A DNA stretch of 11,007 bases from Promethearchaeota archaeon (GTDB lineage: Archaea > Asgardarchaeota > Lokiarchaeia > Sigynarchaeales > SOKP01), in NCBI GenBank assembly GCA_030608765.1, contig JAUWDN010000014.1, positions 1-11,007 of the forward strand, read 5' to 3'. Position numbers and translations under genes: made by a program. A model generated the notes under the pieces. That model was given only the letters and a program-made list of their open reading frames with translations, did not search any database and was not told where the DNA came from. Shown piece by piece: positions 1 to 7,170 of this stretch; position 1 is the stretch's first letter; every line of letters begins with the position of its first letter.

Positions 1-399
1 CGTGCTCAAACAGAAATCTTAAGGCTACTTTTATCACATTTCTTAGAAGAAAAAATAATCCACTCAACGTTACCGAAAAAATCATCACGCAAGAATAAGG
101 TAGAAACCCCCTTATCGTTAGAAATTAAGAAAACTAAAGAAATCGGTGGTGATTTAGATGAGGATTATGAAGACAACTTAAATGAGCCGCTAAATAGAGA
201 AGTTTTAATTAATGAAATGAGCGATATCGATGGATCAATTGTGGGAGAAACAGATAAAGCATTTTTAATAAAGTTCGATAAAATCGAGGAGTGGATACCG
301 AAATCAGCTATTAAAAATCACTCCATTACACAAAAGAATATTTCTCAAAAGTTTATAATCGATAATTGGATTTTAAAAAAGCTTAATTTATTTCCTTAA
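1..399 (+). CDS. 3' end of an unknown gene: acidic linker plus C-terminal WIPKS-type domain
   Basis: Reading frame 1 is open from the first base to TAA at 397-399 (132 sense codons) with no stop, so this is the tail of a gene that begins upstream; an internal ATG at 217 is probably not the start. The visible protein has a helical, Leu-rich beginning (LRLLLSHFLEEK), a basic Lys/Ser stretch, an acidic linker (DLDEDYEDN) and a C-terminal module of about 50 residues with ETDKAFLIKF, then EEWIPKS, and a final Trp followed by KKLNLFP. Small domains of the form 'ETxKAxLxxxD...xWIPKS' recur at the C-termini of uncharacterised prokaryotic proteins; I know of no established function. The preceding domain, outside the window, would decide what the whole protein is. 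No signal peptide or membrane segment is visible in this part. About 95 bp of AT-rich spacer with T-runs follows. Confidence 0.75.
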   Translation, partial: RAQTEILRLLLSHFLEEKIIHSTLPKKSSRKNKVETPLSLEIKKTKEIGGDLDEDYEDNLNEPLNREVLINEMSDIDGSIVGETDKAFLIKFDKIEEWIPKSAIKNHSITQKNISQKFIIDNWILKKLNLFP

Positions 400-460
400 A
401 TATTTCATATAATTTTAAATTAAAATGAATAAGCTTAATTTTTATTCTTAATTAACAGCC

Positions 461-475
461 TTATTAAATAAATAC
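461..475 (+). promoter_or_regulatory. TATA-like box for the site-2 protease gene
   Basis: The AT-rich element TTATTAAATAAATAC is centred about 27 bp before the ATG at 494, the spacing expected of an archaeal TATA box from a start site at or next to the A of the ATG. No Shine-Dalgarno motif precedes the ATG, so a leaderless mRNA is inferred. The whole spacer is AT-rich, so the exact box is uncertain. Confidence 0.4.
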
Positions 476-493
476 GCAATGAAATAATTCTTC

Positions 494-2293
494 ATGAGTT
501 TACTTAATCTTATTACAGATTTCCTCCTAAACCCTTGGTTCGTCATATCAATAAGCTTTTGGATTATCGTAATCATATTAGTCTTCACGTTAAAAAACAG
601 GAAAGACGCATACAGCTTATTTTTTCCCCTCTTAATCTTATTTAAAACTAAAAAGCTCAACAATTTTATTAGAAAAATCTCAAAAAAATCTCCAAGATTT
701 TGGCGAATTTTTTGGAATATAGGAATTTTTGTGTCTTTTGGATTTACTATATTTGGTTTCTATTTCTTCTTTATAAATATCGTGGAATTAATTATCCAGC
801 CAGGTCCACAAAATGCGATTACTCCGCTCATCCCGGGAGTTACTATCCCTTTGCCCGATTTCCTTTATTTGATACTACCATTATTATTCATTATGACTAC
901 TCACGAGTTTGCTCATGGGATCTCTGCCAATCTTGATGGAGTAGAAGTTAAATCAACTGGAGTAATGGGTGTAGGCTTGTTCTACTTGGTTGGCATTGGC
1001 GCTTTCGTGGAAGTTGATGAAAGAGAGTTAAGATCATCAAAATTTCATAGAAATACCAGGTTAAGAATCGCAGCAGCAGGAACTTTTGTAAACGCAATAA
1101 CCGCGGGCATAGCGCTCTTATTAATAATTAGTTTTCCATTGTTAGTTTCTACTTCTTATACGCAAGTTACCCAGATCAATAGCGTTCTACCCGCTCAAGA
1201 CGGAGGATTTAACTATGAAATTCTTGAAGCTGGGGACGTCATTCTCGCTATGAAGAATTCAGAGGATCCCGACACAGATTTCCTATTCTTGGATTTAAAT
1301 CAAGGTATAAGTTTTACTTCAGTGCTAAGTAACACCACAAGAGTTAAATTCTCAGTCGGAGACAATTTAACGTTTGGAACTTATAATCCCGTTACTGATC
1401 TATATTCTAAAAAAAATATTACTTTAGGACCTCGATATGATATAGAAAACCGTATCCGTTATGAATATATCCCCAATGGAACGGGGTTAAGAATAACTTA
1501 TAACTATTCAAGTAACTCTGAGACAAATATCTTAATTACAAAAATCAACGGAACCGCAATAGATAAATCGAACGGTGACACATTAGAGCTATTCTTGACT
1601 AACTTTAATTTAAAAGCGATTAACTTAACTTCAAATCTAGGAATTGATTACATATTAGATGTTGAAGTCATTGGAGTATTTATCGGTGTTCAAAGTACTT
1701 ACTATTGGATGCATAAAAATGATCTTGCTAAATTATTTACAAGTAACTGGCCAGATTTTTGGTTTAGAGAACTTTTGTGGCTTTTTATAATTTCTTTTTC
1801 TATAACACTCTTTAATATGATGCCATTGCCTATATTTGATGGCGATAGGTTCTTAAAGGAACTGGTGAACTGGATATTTGGAGAAGATTATAAATCTAAA
1901 AGGAAGAAAAAAGATCGCTTAATATATAAGGGAATAGATACCGAATGCAAATTAACAGAATATCGTGTTGAAAACATAGAATCTATAAAAATATTGCTAA
2001 AAGACGCTCAGAAGGGGGATCCCAACAGTGAAATACTCTTAGGAAAAGAAAACTATGAACTAGTAGACAAAATTGGAGATGGGTTTAAAGATACAGTGTT
2101 AGTTAATTTACCGGAAACTACTAAACTTAAAAATAATTCTGTATTTGAAGTTACCTACGAATATTGGCACGACGATAAAAGAAAAATCAAAAGCATCGTT
2201 ATAAATGCTATAAGAATCATAGCGTTAAGTCTCATTATTGGGAACTTCGTATTATCCTTTATGAGATTCGGATTTGGTCTTTTTTGGATTTAA
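494..2293 (+). CDS. Site-2 protease family zinc metalloprotease (M50), membrane-embedded
   Basis: This 599-residue intramembrane protease would cut substrates within the membrane. The zinc site is HEFAH at residues 137-141 (HExxH) inside a hydrophobic segment. The second signature, N441-MMPLPIF-D449-GD, is the NxxPxxxxDG motif that supplies the third metal ligand. Hydrophobic segments lie near residues 15-35, 72-100, 120-145, 188-215, 425-447 and 575-597. Between the two catalytic halves is a soluble region of about 200 residues with PDZ-like stretches (around 'EAGDVILAM' and 'ITKINGTAID'), usual for substrate gating in S2P/RseP proteins; it carries seven N-glycosylation sequons. A further charged soluble block of about 115 residues (roughly 458-575, starting KSKRKKK) sits between the DGD helix and the last membrane helix and is not part of the core fold. 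The tRNA-thiolation gene follows after 55 bp on the same strand, with no obvious functional link. The family is secure; the substrate is unknown. Confidence 0.93.
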   Translation: MSLLNLITDFLLNPWFVISISFWIIVIILVFTLKNRKDAYSLFFPLLILFKTKKLNNFIRKISKKSPRFWRIFWNIGIFVSFGFTIFGFYFFFINIVELIIQPGPQNAITPLIPGVTIPLPDFLYLILPLLFIMTTHEFAHGISANLDGVEVKSTGVMGVGLFYLVGIGAFVEVDERELRSSKFHRNTRLRIAAAGTFVNAITAGIALLLIISFPLLVSTSYTQVTQINSVLPAQDGGFNYEILEAGDVILAMKNSEDPDTDFLFLDLNQGISFTSVLSNTTRVKFSVGDNLTFGTYNPVTDLYSKKNITLGPRYDIENRIRYEYIPNGTGLRITYNYSSNSETNILITKINGTAIDKSNGDTLELFLTNFNLKAINLTSNLGIDYILDVEVIGVFIGVQSTYYWMHKNDLAKLFTSNWPDFWFRELLWLFIISFSITLFNMMPLPIFDGDRFLKELVNWIFGEDYKSKRKKKDRLIYKGIDTECKLTEYRVENIESIKILLKDAQKGDPNSEILLGKENYELVDKIGDGFKDTVLVNLPETTKLKNNSVFEVTYEYWHDDKRKIKSIVINAIRIIALSLIIGNFVLSFMRFGFGLFWI

Positions 2294-2312
2294 TAAATGT
2301 GTTGATGTGATC

Positions 2313-2323
2313 TTCATAAACAA
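2313..2323 (+). promoter_or_regulatory. TATA-like box for the tRNA thiolation gene
   Basis: TTCATAAACAA is centred about 31 bp upstream of the ATG at 2349, inside the 55-bp gap after the protease gene. This suggests the second gene can be transcribed on its own with a leader of only a few bases. The call rests on spacing and AT composition alone. Confidence 0.35.
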
Positions 2324-2348
2324 TCTTGATAACAGCTATAATGTTTTT

Positions 2349-3308
2349 ATGAAAACAGCTACATGTGACTACTGCAACACTAAAACTATAGTGGTCCATA
2401 GAAAATATTCTGGCGAACTAATTTGTACCAATTGCTTTACAAGTAGAATCGAGAAAAATATTTTCCAGACAATTTCTAAATATAAAATGCTGAAGCCTCA
2501 AGATAAAATCGTAGTTGGAGTTTCAGGTGGAAAAGATTCTCTTGCATTATTATATAATCTTATCAAAATCCAAGAAAATAACTATCATTCAGAACCTATA
2601 ACAGCGGTCACCATTGACGAGGGCATTAAAAATTATAGAGCAAATAGTACTAAGAATGCTATTGAATTTTGTAAGAAGTATAGTATTGAACACATTATTG
2701 TATCTTTTAAAGAAAAAACAGGAAAATCTTTAGATGAGATCGTAGAATTAAAAAATAACACAGCAGAAAATAAATACGCTTGTAATTTTTGCGCAACGCT
2801 TAGAAGAAGGTTGTTGAACGAAACAGCAAAAGAATTAGGAGCAGATGTTCTTGCCATGGGTCATAATTTGACAGATATGGCGGAAACATTTTTGATGAAT
2901 GTCTTATTTAAAAGATTTAAACTCATAGCTAACCAGTATATATTTAAAGAAGAACGCAAAGAAATAAAAAAATATTTCGTTAAAAGAATCACTCCTTTAA
3001 TGAAAATTCCAGAAGAAGAAATTTTTCTCTACTCAAACTTGAAAAAAATTGATTATTATCCTTCGCACTGCCCCTATAGAGAAAAAGATCCGATTTTAAG
3101 AAAAAGAGTTCTTGATTTTATCCAAGAATGTAAGAAATTTAGTCCTGAAATTGAATTTAATTTGCTTAATGGTTTTTTAGAAATGTCTGAAATTCTCTTT
3201 ACTAATTATAAATCAACATCTTATAATACATGTAAAGAATGTGGATACCCGTGCGGAAAAGCTAGCGTATGTCTCTATTGTACATATTTAAAAGGGGTAA
3301 AAGAATAA
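2349..3308 (+). CDS. tRNA 2-thiolation enzyme, TtuA/NcsA/Ctu1 family
   Basis: A 319-residue PP-loop ATPase of the family that adenylates a tRNA uridine and replaces its 2-oxygen with sulfur. An N-terminal zinc finger has C6xxC9 and C26xxC29; the PP-loop SGGKDS is at 59-64; C145xxC148 and C241 (in SHCPYR) match the three cysteines that hold the catalytic [4Fe-4S] cluster or act directly in TtuA; the C-terminal zinc finger uses C295xxC298, C302, C308 and C311. 'GADVLAMGHNLTDMAET' is also typical. The start at 2349 (MKTATCDYC) is preferred because it lies five residues before the first zinc ligand and leaves the upstream protease stop free; an in-frame ATG at 2274 would overlap that gene and add 25 residues unlike the family. 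I cannot decide between U54 thiolation (TtuA) and wobble U34 thiolation (NcsA/Ctu1). Sulfur would come from a ubiquitin-like carrier encoded elsewhere. It ends 2 bp from the convergent ATPase gene. Confidence 0.93.
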   Translation: MKTATCDYCNTKTIVVHRKYSGELICTNCFTSRIEKNIFQTISKYKMLKPQDKIVVGVSGGKDSLALLYNLIKIQENNYHSEPITAVTIDEGIKNYRANSTKNAIEFCKKYSIEHIIVSFKEKTGKSLDEIVELKNNTAENKYACNFCATLRRRLLNETAKELGADVLAMGHNLTDMAETFLMNVLFKRFKLIANQYIFKEERKEIKKYFVKRITPLMKIPEEEIFLYSNLKKIDYYPSHCPYREKDPILRKRVLDFIQECKKFSPEIEFNLLNGFLEMSEILFTNYKSTSYNTCKECGYPCGKASVCLYCTYLKGVKE

Positions 3309-3310
3309 GG

Positions 3311-4294
3311 TTACTTTATTAGATGCTCACTAAACTCTTTTAATTTATCGTATTCTCTAATTTCCTCTCGAAAAAGTGGTATTTCTATTAAATTTTTACC
3401 GAATCCTTTTTCGAAAACTTCCTTGATCTTTACTAAATTGCGGTGTTGCATCTTTCTTCGAGATATACAGAAATCGCATAAATCGTCTTCATCTAGATAT
3501 AAATTATTAATAACAACATTTGAAACAGGAATATTATATTTATATAATTCGTTTAAAAGACGACCCGTTTCTGAAATTGCCATTTCTTCTGGTATCATTA
3601 CTATAACGAACGAATTTATCATAGGGTTAGTAAGATCATCTCGCGCTTTAAGGATTGACTCTTTTAAACGTTCTAGAACCTCTAAAGAATTATCTTTATT
3701 TTTTTCTGCACTGGTAAACAAACTTTTCATCAATCCCATAAGATTTCCTAGTTTTAATTTCATCTTCAATAATTTACCAATCCATCCTGATAATGTTTCT
3801 GGTAGGCTCAAAAATCTAAGGGTATGACCAGTTGGAGCGGTATCAAATATAACTAAATCGTAATCGTGCTCAGTCTCAATAAACTCCAACACCTTCATTA
3901 AGGCAAAGGCTTCATCTATACCAGGGGGGCTCATTGATGCCATATCTTGTATGTCTTCCATCAGTGGAATTCCTCCCATTAAATCAGGCAGATCACTTCC
4001 TTCTAAGGGATTCATGGTTGTTAGTCCTTTATATTCTGAAATATCTGTTTTTGGGTCTATTTCTAAGGCGGTTAAATTATTCACTCCAAGTATCTTTGTT
4101 GCCTCGCCAGGGGGGAGATCAACTCCTAGACTATCTCCTAATGAATGAGCGGGATCCGTACTTATGATTAAAGTGTTTCTTCCGTGTTCTGCTGCCCATA
4201 TTGCAGCACTTGAAGCGCAAGTTGTCTTTCCAACTCCTCCTTTACCACCAAACATAATTATTTTTAATGTTAATAACATTTCATCTAATTTCAT
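3311..4294 (-). CDS. Get3/ArsA-type ATPase (tail-anchored protein targeting or arsenite-pump-like)
   Basis: A 327-residue deviant P-loop ATPase. GGKGGVGKTT (residues 16-25, with signature Lys18) is the Walker A; DPAHS at 47-51 is switch I; FDTAPTGHTLRFLSLP is the switch II signature of the ArsA/Get3 family. C273-DF-C276 near the C-terminus matches the zinc-binding CxxC that joins the Get3 dimer, while I see no ArsA-type arsenite-binding cysteines and only one ATPase domain, so a Get3-like role in delivering hydrophobic tail-anchored membrane proteins is the better guess. Methionine-rich stretches around residues 90-125 (LMGGIPLMEDIQDMASMSPP) fit the client-binding helices. I chose ATG 4294; an in-frame TTG at 4315 would add seven residues. 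The gene runs codirectionally after aRF1 with a 71-bp gap, so they may share a transcript, though a TATA-like element lies in the gap. Naming between Get3 and ArsA is inference. Confidence 0.92.
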   Translation of the reverse strand: MKLDEMLLTLKIIMFGGKGGVGKTTCASSAAIWAAEHGRNTLIISTDPAHSLGDSLGVDLPPGEATKILGVNNLTALEIDPKTDISEYKGLTTMNPLEGSDLPDLMGGIPLMEDIQDMASMSPPGIDEAFALMKVLEFIETEHDYDLVIFDTAPTGHTLRFLSLPETLSGWIGKLLKMKLKLGNLMGLMKSLFTSAEKNKDNSLEVLERLKESILKARDDLTNPMINSFVIVMIPEEMAISETGRLLNELYKYNIPVSNVVINNLYLDEDDLCDFCISRRKMQHRNLVKIKEVFEKGFGKNLIEIPLFREEIREYDKLKEFSEHLIK

Positions 4295-4322
4295 CCTGAT
4301 CAATCCATAATACAATTTGAGG

Positions 4323-4331
4323 TTCTATAAC
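4323..4331 (-). promoter_or_regulatory. TATA-like box for the Get3/ArsA gene
   Basis: On the minus strand GTTATAGAA is centred about 33 bp before the ATG at 4294. A second AT-rich element at 4333-4346 (GTCATAAAAATAAC on the minus strand) is 25 bp before the alternative TTG at 4315, so the choice of box is tied to the choice of start. Confidence 0.3.
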
Positions 4332-4365
4332 TGTTATTTTTATGACAATAATTATGAAACTTATT

Positions 4366-5640
4366 TTAATATGTAAGTTTAAAGCGAAGCATAGCAACAA
4401 TTCCACCGAAAGTGCTATATAACATTTCTCCTTGTTCAGTTTCAGGAGAAATAATTATAACCTCAGTTCCCATAGTTTCTGCTATGGCCCCAAGCTCTTC
4501 TATTAGTAAAACCGTTTTGACAACTTTAAACGAGTTAGAGCTACATTCCGGACAACTTTCTGCTTGAATTGTAATTTCTAACTTACTTCGTTCTGTTTCT
4601 TTAGCAGTTCGAGATTCCTTATGCTTGCAATTTGAACATTCTATATCCACTTGAATTGTGTTTAATTTTTCAGAAAGAATTAATTTATCTACAGCGCCCA
4701 TGTTTAAAGCTCTCTGTACTTCTTCTAGACCATAGGCTACCATTCCTGTGTCATTTGAAACTTCTTTTAAGAATGATTGCATAACTTCCTTTTCCTTAAT
4801 ATATTTTACGTTAGATATTTGCTCTTTTATCTTTTCAATCAATGCACGAATTCCTTCGGCTCCTCCATAGCCTAGGTCAACAACATCCAAAATTTTATCT
4901 CGTAACCGATAATCTAAACTCTCGTCATTTACGTATTTTTCTTTCGATGGACCTGGTCCTCCAATAAAAATTCCTTGTAAATCTTCTATACTAAGAAATA
5001 ATTTGTTGACTTCATCAGAGATTCTTCTGTAAAACCTAGTTTCTGCTTCTTCCATTTGCCGTTCGAATCTTTTTTGTGATTGACCTCCAGCTCTATGCTT
5101 ACCGTGAACCCCAGAAGTAAATTCTCTCACAACTTCTACGTGGTTTCCTATAAGATATCCTACAGCAGATTCTTTTCGCCCTATGACAAGTAACCCATAG
5201 GTTTCCTTTGTTTGAAGCATTTCCTCTAAGGGCCATAGCAAGAATTCACTCGCACAATGGTATCTAAAAGTTTTAACTTTATCGGGAGGATTAACAATAT
5301 ATAATTCGTTTTTTTCAGTTCCGGGAGTGTTATTTTGTGGGATTGCCCCTGAAAACATTACCAGTCCATTTTCAGGTACTTCCTTAACGTTTTTTAACTG
5401 GCCCATCAAACTTGATATGCTATCCAATACATTTTTCCGGGTAAGTTTTGATTTTATATTCTGGCTTTCGCTTATTTCGTTCTTAAGGTGATTAGTTACA
5501 TCCGAGATTTTACGATCGTGAGGAATGTATAAAGAAACTAACTCTGTGTGAAAACCCTTCTTCTCCTTTAGCTGATTTAATAACCGCTTTGTTTGAAATA
5601 TCCGTAAATCATTACTTTTCCGTTCTTCGGGTGATCTCAT
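4366..5640 (-). CDS. prf1: Archaeal peptide chain release factor 1 (aRF1)
   Basis: A 424-residue class-1 release factor that reads all three stop codons and triggers release of the finished protein in the ribosome. The stop-codon elements are NIKS at residues 61-64 and YHCASEF at 127-133 (the YxCxxxF motif), almost the same numbering as human eRF1. The catalytic GGQ is at 185-187 in HRAGGQSQKRFERQ and would reach the peptidyl-transferase centre. The C-terminal domain carries two CxxC pairs (CSNC and CPEC), a zinc ribbon seen in many archaeal aRF1 proteins. I chose ATG 5640 (MRSPEERK); a TTG at 5652 would add four residues with no family support. It is divergent from the phosphopantothenate synthetase gene across a 93-bp shared promoter region and is followed by the Get3-like gene. 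Length and motifs are complete; no truncation is seen. Confidence 0.97.
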   Translation of the reverse strand: MRSPEERKSNDLRIFQTKRLLNQLKEKKGFHTELVSLYIPHDRKISDVTNHLKNEISESQNIKSKLTRKNVLDSISSLMGQLKNVKEVPENGLVMFSGAIPQNNTPGTEKNELYIVNPPDKVKTFRYHCASEFLLWPLEEMLQTKETYGLLVIGRKESAVGYLIGNHVEVVREFTSGVHGKHRAGGQSQKRFERQMEEAETRFYRRISDEVNKLFLSIEDLQGIFIGGPGPSKEKYVNDESLDYRLRDKILDVVDLGYGGAEGIRALIEKIKEQISNVKYIKEKEVMQSFLKEVSNDTGMVAYGLEEVQRALNMGAVDKLILSEKLNTIQVDIECSNCKHKESRTAKETERSKLEITIQAESCPECSSNSFKVVKTVLLIEELGAIAETMGTEVIIISPETEQGEMLYSTFGGIVAMLRFKLTY

Positions 5641-5672
5641 ATTAACCAACAAAAATAAAAAGGATCCAAAAG

Positions 5673-5680
5673 ATTAATAG
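5673..5680 (-). promoter_or_regulatory. Possible TATA element for aRF1
   Basis: CTATTAAT on the minus strand lies about 36 bp before the ATG at 5640 in the divergent intergenic region. It is a weak match in an AT-rich stretch and is offered only as the best candidate. Confidence 0.25.
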
Positions 5681-5698
5681 TTTTTCTTTATTTCAAAC

Positions 5699-5706
5699 TA
5701 TATAAA
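5699..5706 (+). promoter_or_regulatory. TATA box for the phosphopantothenate synthetase gene
   Basis: TATATAAA, a near-perfect archaeal TATA box, is centred 31 bp before the ATG at 5734. The predicted transcription start near 5728-5730 gives a leader of only about 4-6 bases, and there is no Shine-Dalgarno motif. A nearer ATG at 5718 is out of frame and gives only nine codons. Confidence 0.6.
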
Positions 5707-5733
5707 CAACTCTTATTATGAACTTTATTAATT

Positions 5734-6537
5734 ATGAGAACAAATAATAACCAAGATCACGATGTCCCTAAAGATCATCCTCGGTATGAAAGTTTAAAAT
5801 ATAGACATGAAATCATTGAAGGGATGAAAAAATTAATTGTTGCTGAAGCGGGGTTAATTGCTCATGGTAGAGGAGAATGCTTTGATTATATGTTAGGAGA
5901 GAAAACTAATGAAGCCGCAAAGGAAGCTATAAAGGCCGCTGTTGCTCTATTATTTACTGCTAATTACCCTGTTATTAGTGTTAATGGGAACACTGCGGCT
6001 TTATGCCCTAAAGAATTAGCAGAACTATCAAATATAATAAACGCACCACTTGAGATTAACTTATTTTATAGAAAAGAAGGTAGAATAGAAGCAATTAAGA
6101 AAGTTTTGGAGGATGCGGGAGCTGAAAAAATATTAGGGATAAATGAAACAATTATGATTGAAATCGAAGAACTTTCTAGTAATAGAAGAAATGTCGATCC
6201 TAATGGCATTAAAATAGCTGACGTCGTATTTGTCCCTTTAGAAGATGGAGATAGAACAGAAGCGTTAAAAAAGATAGGAAAAAAAGTAATCGCAGTTGAC
6301 TTAAATCCAATAAGCAGAACTTCCATATGGGCTGATATTACAATCGTTGATAACATTACAAGAACATTACCAGAAATGATTAAAATTGCTAAAAAATTAA
6401 AAAACGCGGAAGAAAAAGAATTAAAAAACATTATTGAGACATTTGATAATAAAAACAATATTCAAATGTCTTTAGATTCAATAATTCAATATGTGAAAAT
6501 ACAAAAAGAAGAAGCCTTTAAAATTTTAAAAGATTGA
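5734..6537 (+). CDS. 4-phosphopantoate--beta-alanine ligase (archaeal phosphopantothenate synthetase)
   Basis: A 267-residue cytosolic enzyme of the archaea-specific family formerly called DUF137. It joins 4-phosphopantoate to beta-alanine using ATP to make 4'-phosphopantothenate, replacing bacterial pantothenate synthetase plus pantothenate kinase in CoA synthesis. Family blocks are in order: HPRYESL at 15-21, GLIAHGRGECFDYMLGEKT at about 40-58, AIKAAVALL and PVISVNGNTAALCP at about 65-98, APLEINLFYR near 107-116, and, in the second half, DGDRTEALKKIGKKVIAVD and NPISRTSIWADI. The length is normal for the family. The partner enzyme upstream in the pathway, ketopantoate reductase, is encoded about 0.6 kb away on the opposite strand; pantoate kinase is not in the window. 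Its own TATA box lies at 5699-5706. After the stop, a CCTTTTTAC stretch at about 6545-6553 could act as a T-run terminator. Confidence 0.95.
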   Translation: MRTNNNQDHDVPKDHPRYESLKYRHEIIEGMKKLIVAEAGLIAHGRGECFDYMLGEKTNEAAKEAIKAAVALLFTANYPVISVNGNTAALCPKELAELSNIINAPLEINLFYRKEGRIEAIKKVLEDAGAEKILGINETIMIEIEELSSNRRNVDPNGIKIADVVFVPLEDGDRTEALKKIGKKVIAVDLNPISRTSIWADITIVDNITRTLPEMIKIAKKLKNAEEKELKNIIETFDNKNNIQMSLDSIIQYVKIQKEEAFKILKD

Positions 6538-6602
6538 ATTTAAACCTTTTTACTAATTAAAAAAGCTTAAAAATTTCTAAAATAATATTTATTTAGCTAT
6601 TA

Positions 6603-6613
6603 TTTTATATATC
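6603..6613 (+). promoter_or_regulatory. TATA box for the Ard1-like acetyltransferase gene
   Basis: TTTTATATATC is centred about 33 bp before the ATG at 6642, predicting a start site near 6635 and a leader of about seven bases. No ribosome binding site is visible. Confidence 0.5.
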
Positions 6614-6641
6614 AAGAACTACAATTTGAGCTCATACAACT

Positions 6642-7166
6642 ATGGGTACAGACAAAGATACTCGCATTAATTACTCTGACAATTTCAGTGATCTTAAACC
6701 TATAATCATAAGAAAATGTATTCTAGATGATTTAGAAGCAGTAATTGAAGTAAACGAAAAAGAATTACCAGAAGATTATCCCTACTTTTTTTATAAAAGC
6801 ATACTAGATAATTATCCGGAATCTTTCCTTGTTGCCTGCAATAATAACGGAGAAGTTATTGGATATGTTATGTGGAGAGTTGAAAAGACTCCCGCAATCC
6901 ATAGTTTGAAATTTGTGAATAAGGGACATCTAGTTTCAATAGCCGTTTTTAAAAACTACAAACGGTTAGGGGTGGCTACGGCTTTATTAGCCAATTCATT
7001 GAAAAATTTAAAAAAATACAAAATACACGAGCTTGTCTTAGAAGTAAGAGTCAGTAACTATACTGCAATTAATTTGTACAAGAAATTCAATTTCGCTACT
7101 AATAGTATAAAAGAGAAATATTACAGAGATGGGGAAAATGCGTATTACATGACCCTAAAACCATAA
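6642..7166 (+). CDS. N-alpha-acetyltransferase of the archaeal Ard1/NatA type (GNAT family)
   Basis: This 174-residue GNAT enzyme should transfer acetyl from acetyl-CoA to protein N-termini. The substrate loop ELPEDYPYFFY (E44 in LPEDYPY) resembles the LPENYPY loop of Sulfolobus Ard1, and H96 in KGHLVSIAV corresponds to the conserved His next to beta 4. The acetyl-CoA loop is YKRLGVATALL, with G110 and A112 fitting the R/QxxGxG/A pattern but Lys107 in the first place. LEVRVSNYTAINLYKKFNF and the C-terminal YYRDGENAYYM are diagnostic for the Ard1/RimI group. The first 20 or so residues (to about DLKPIIIRKC) are a polar extension before the GNAT fold; no later ATG fits better. The gene has its own TATA box and ends 4 bp from the convergent ketopantoate reductase gene. 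It is closer to Ard1 (Naa10-like) than to bacterial RimI; the exact substrate range is inferred. Confidence 0.93.
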   Translation: MGTDKDTRINYSDNFSDLKPIIIRKCILDDLEAVIEVNEKELPEDYPYFFYKSILDNYPESFLVACNNNGEVIGYVMWRVEKTPAIHSLKFVNKGHLVSIAVFKNYKRLGVATALLANSLKNLKKYKIHELVLEVRVSNYTAINLYKKFNFATNSIKEKYYRDGENAYYMTLKP

Positions 7167-7170
7167 ATCT

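Noticed and set aside
448..936. Short frames overlapping the start of the protease gene
   Set aside because: They overlap the transmembrane coding region in other frames and show no family features.
2274..2348. Upstream in-frame ATG extending the tRNA thiolation protein by 25 residues
   Set aside because: It overlaps the end of the protease gene, the added residues do not resemble the family, and the ATG at 2349 fits the zinc-finger start and the TATA spacing.
3423..4167. Plus-strand reading frames opposite the Get3-like gene
   Set aside because: Antisense shadows of a gene with intact family motifs.
4295..4315. TTG start adding seven residues to the Get3-like protein
   Set aside because: An ATG at 4294 is available and the family usually begins just before the P-loop; not excluded, because a TATA-like element sits 25 bp before the TTG.
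6066..6458. 130-codon minus-strand reading frame opposite phosphopantothenate synthetase
   Set aside because: Antisense shadow; Ser/Phe/Ile-rich composition is typical of reading AT-rich coding DNA backwards.
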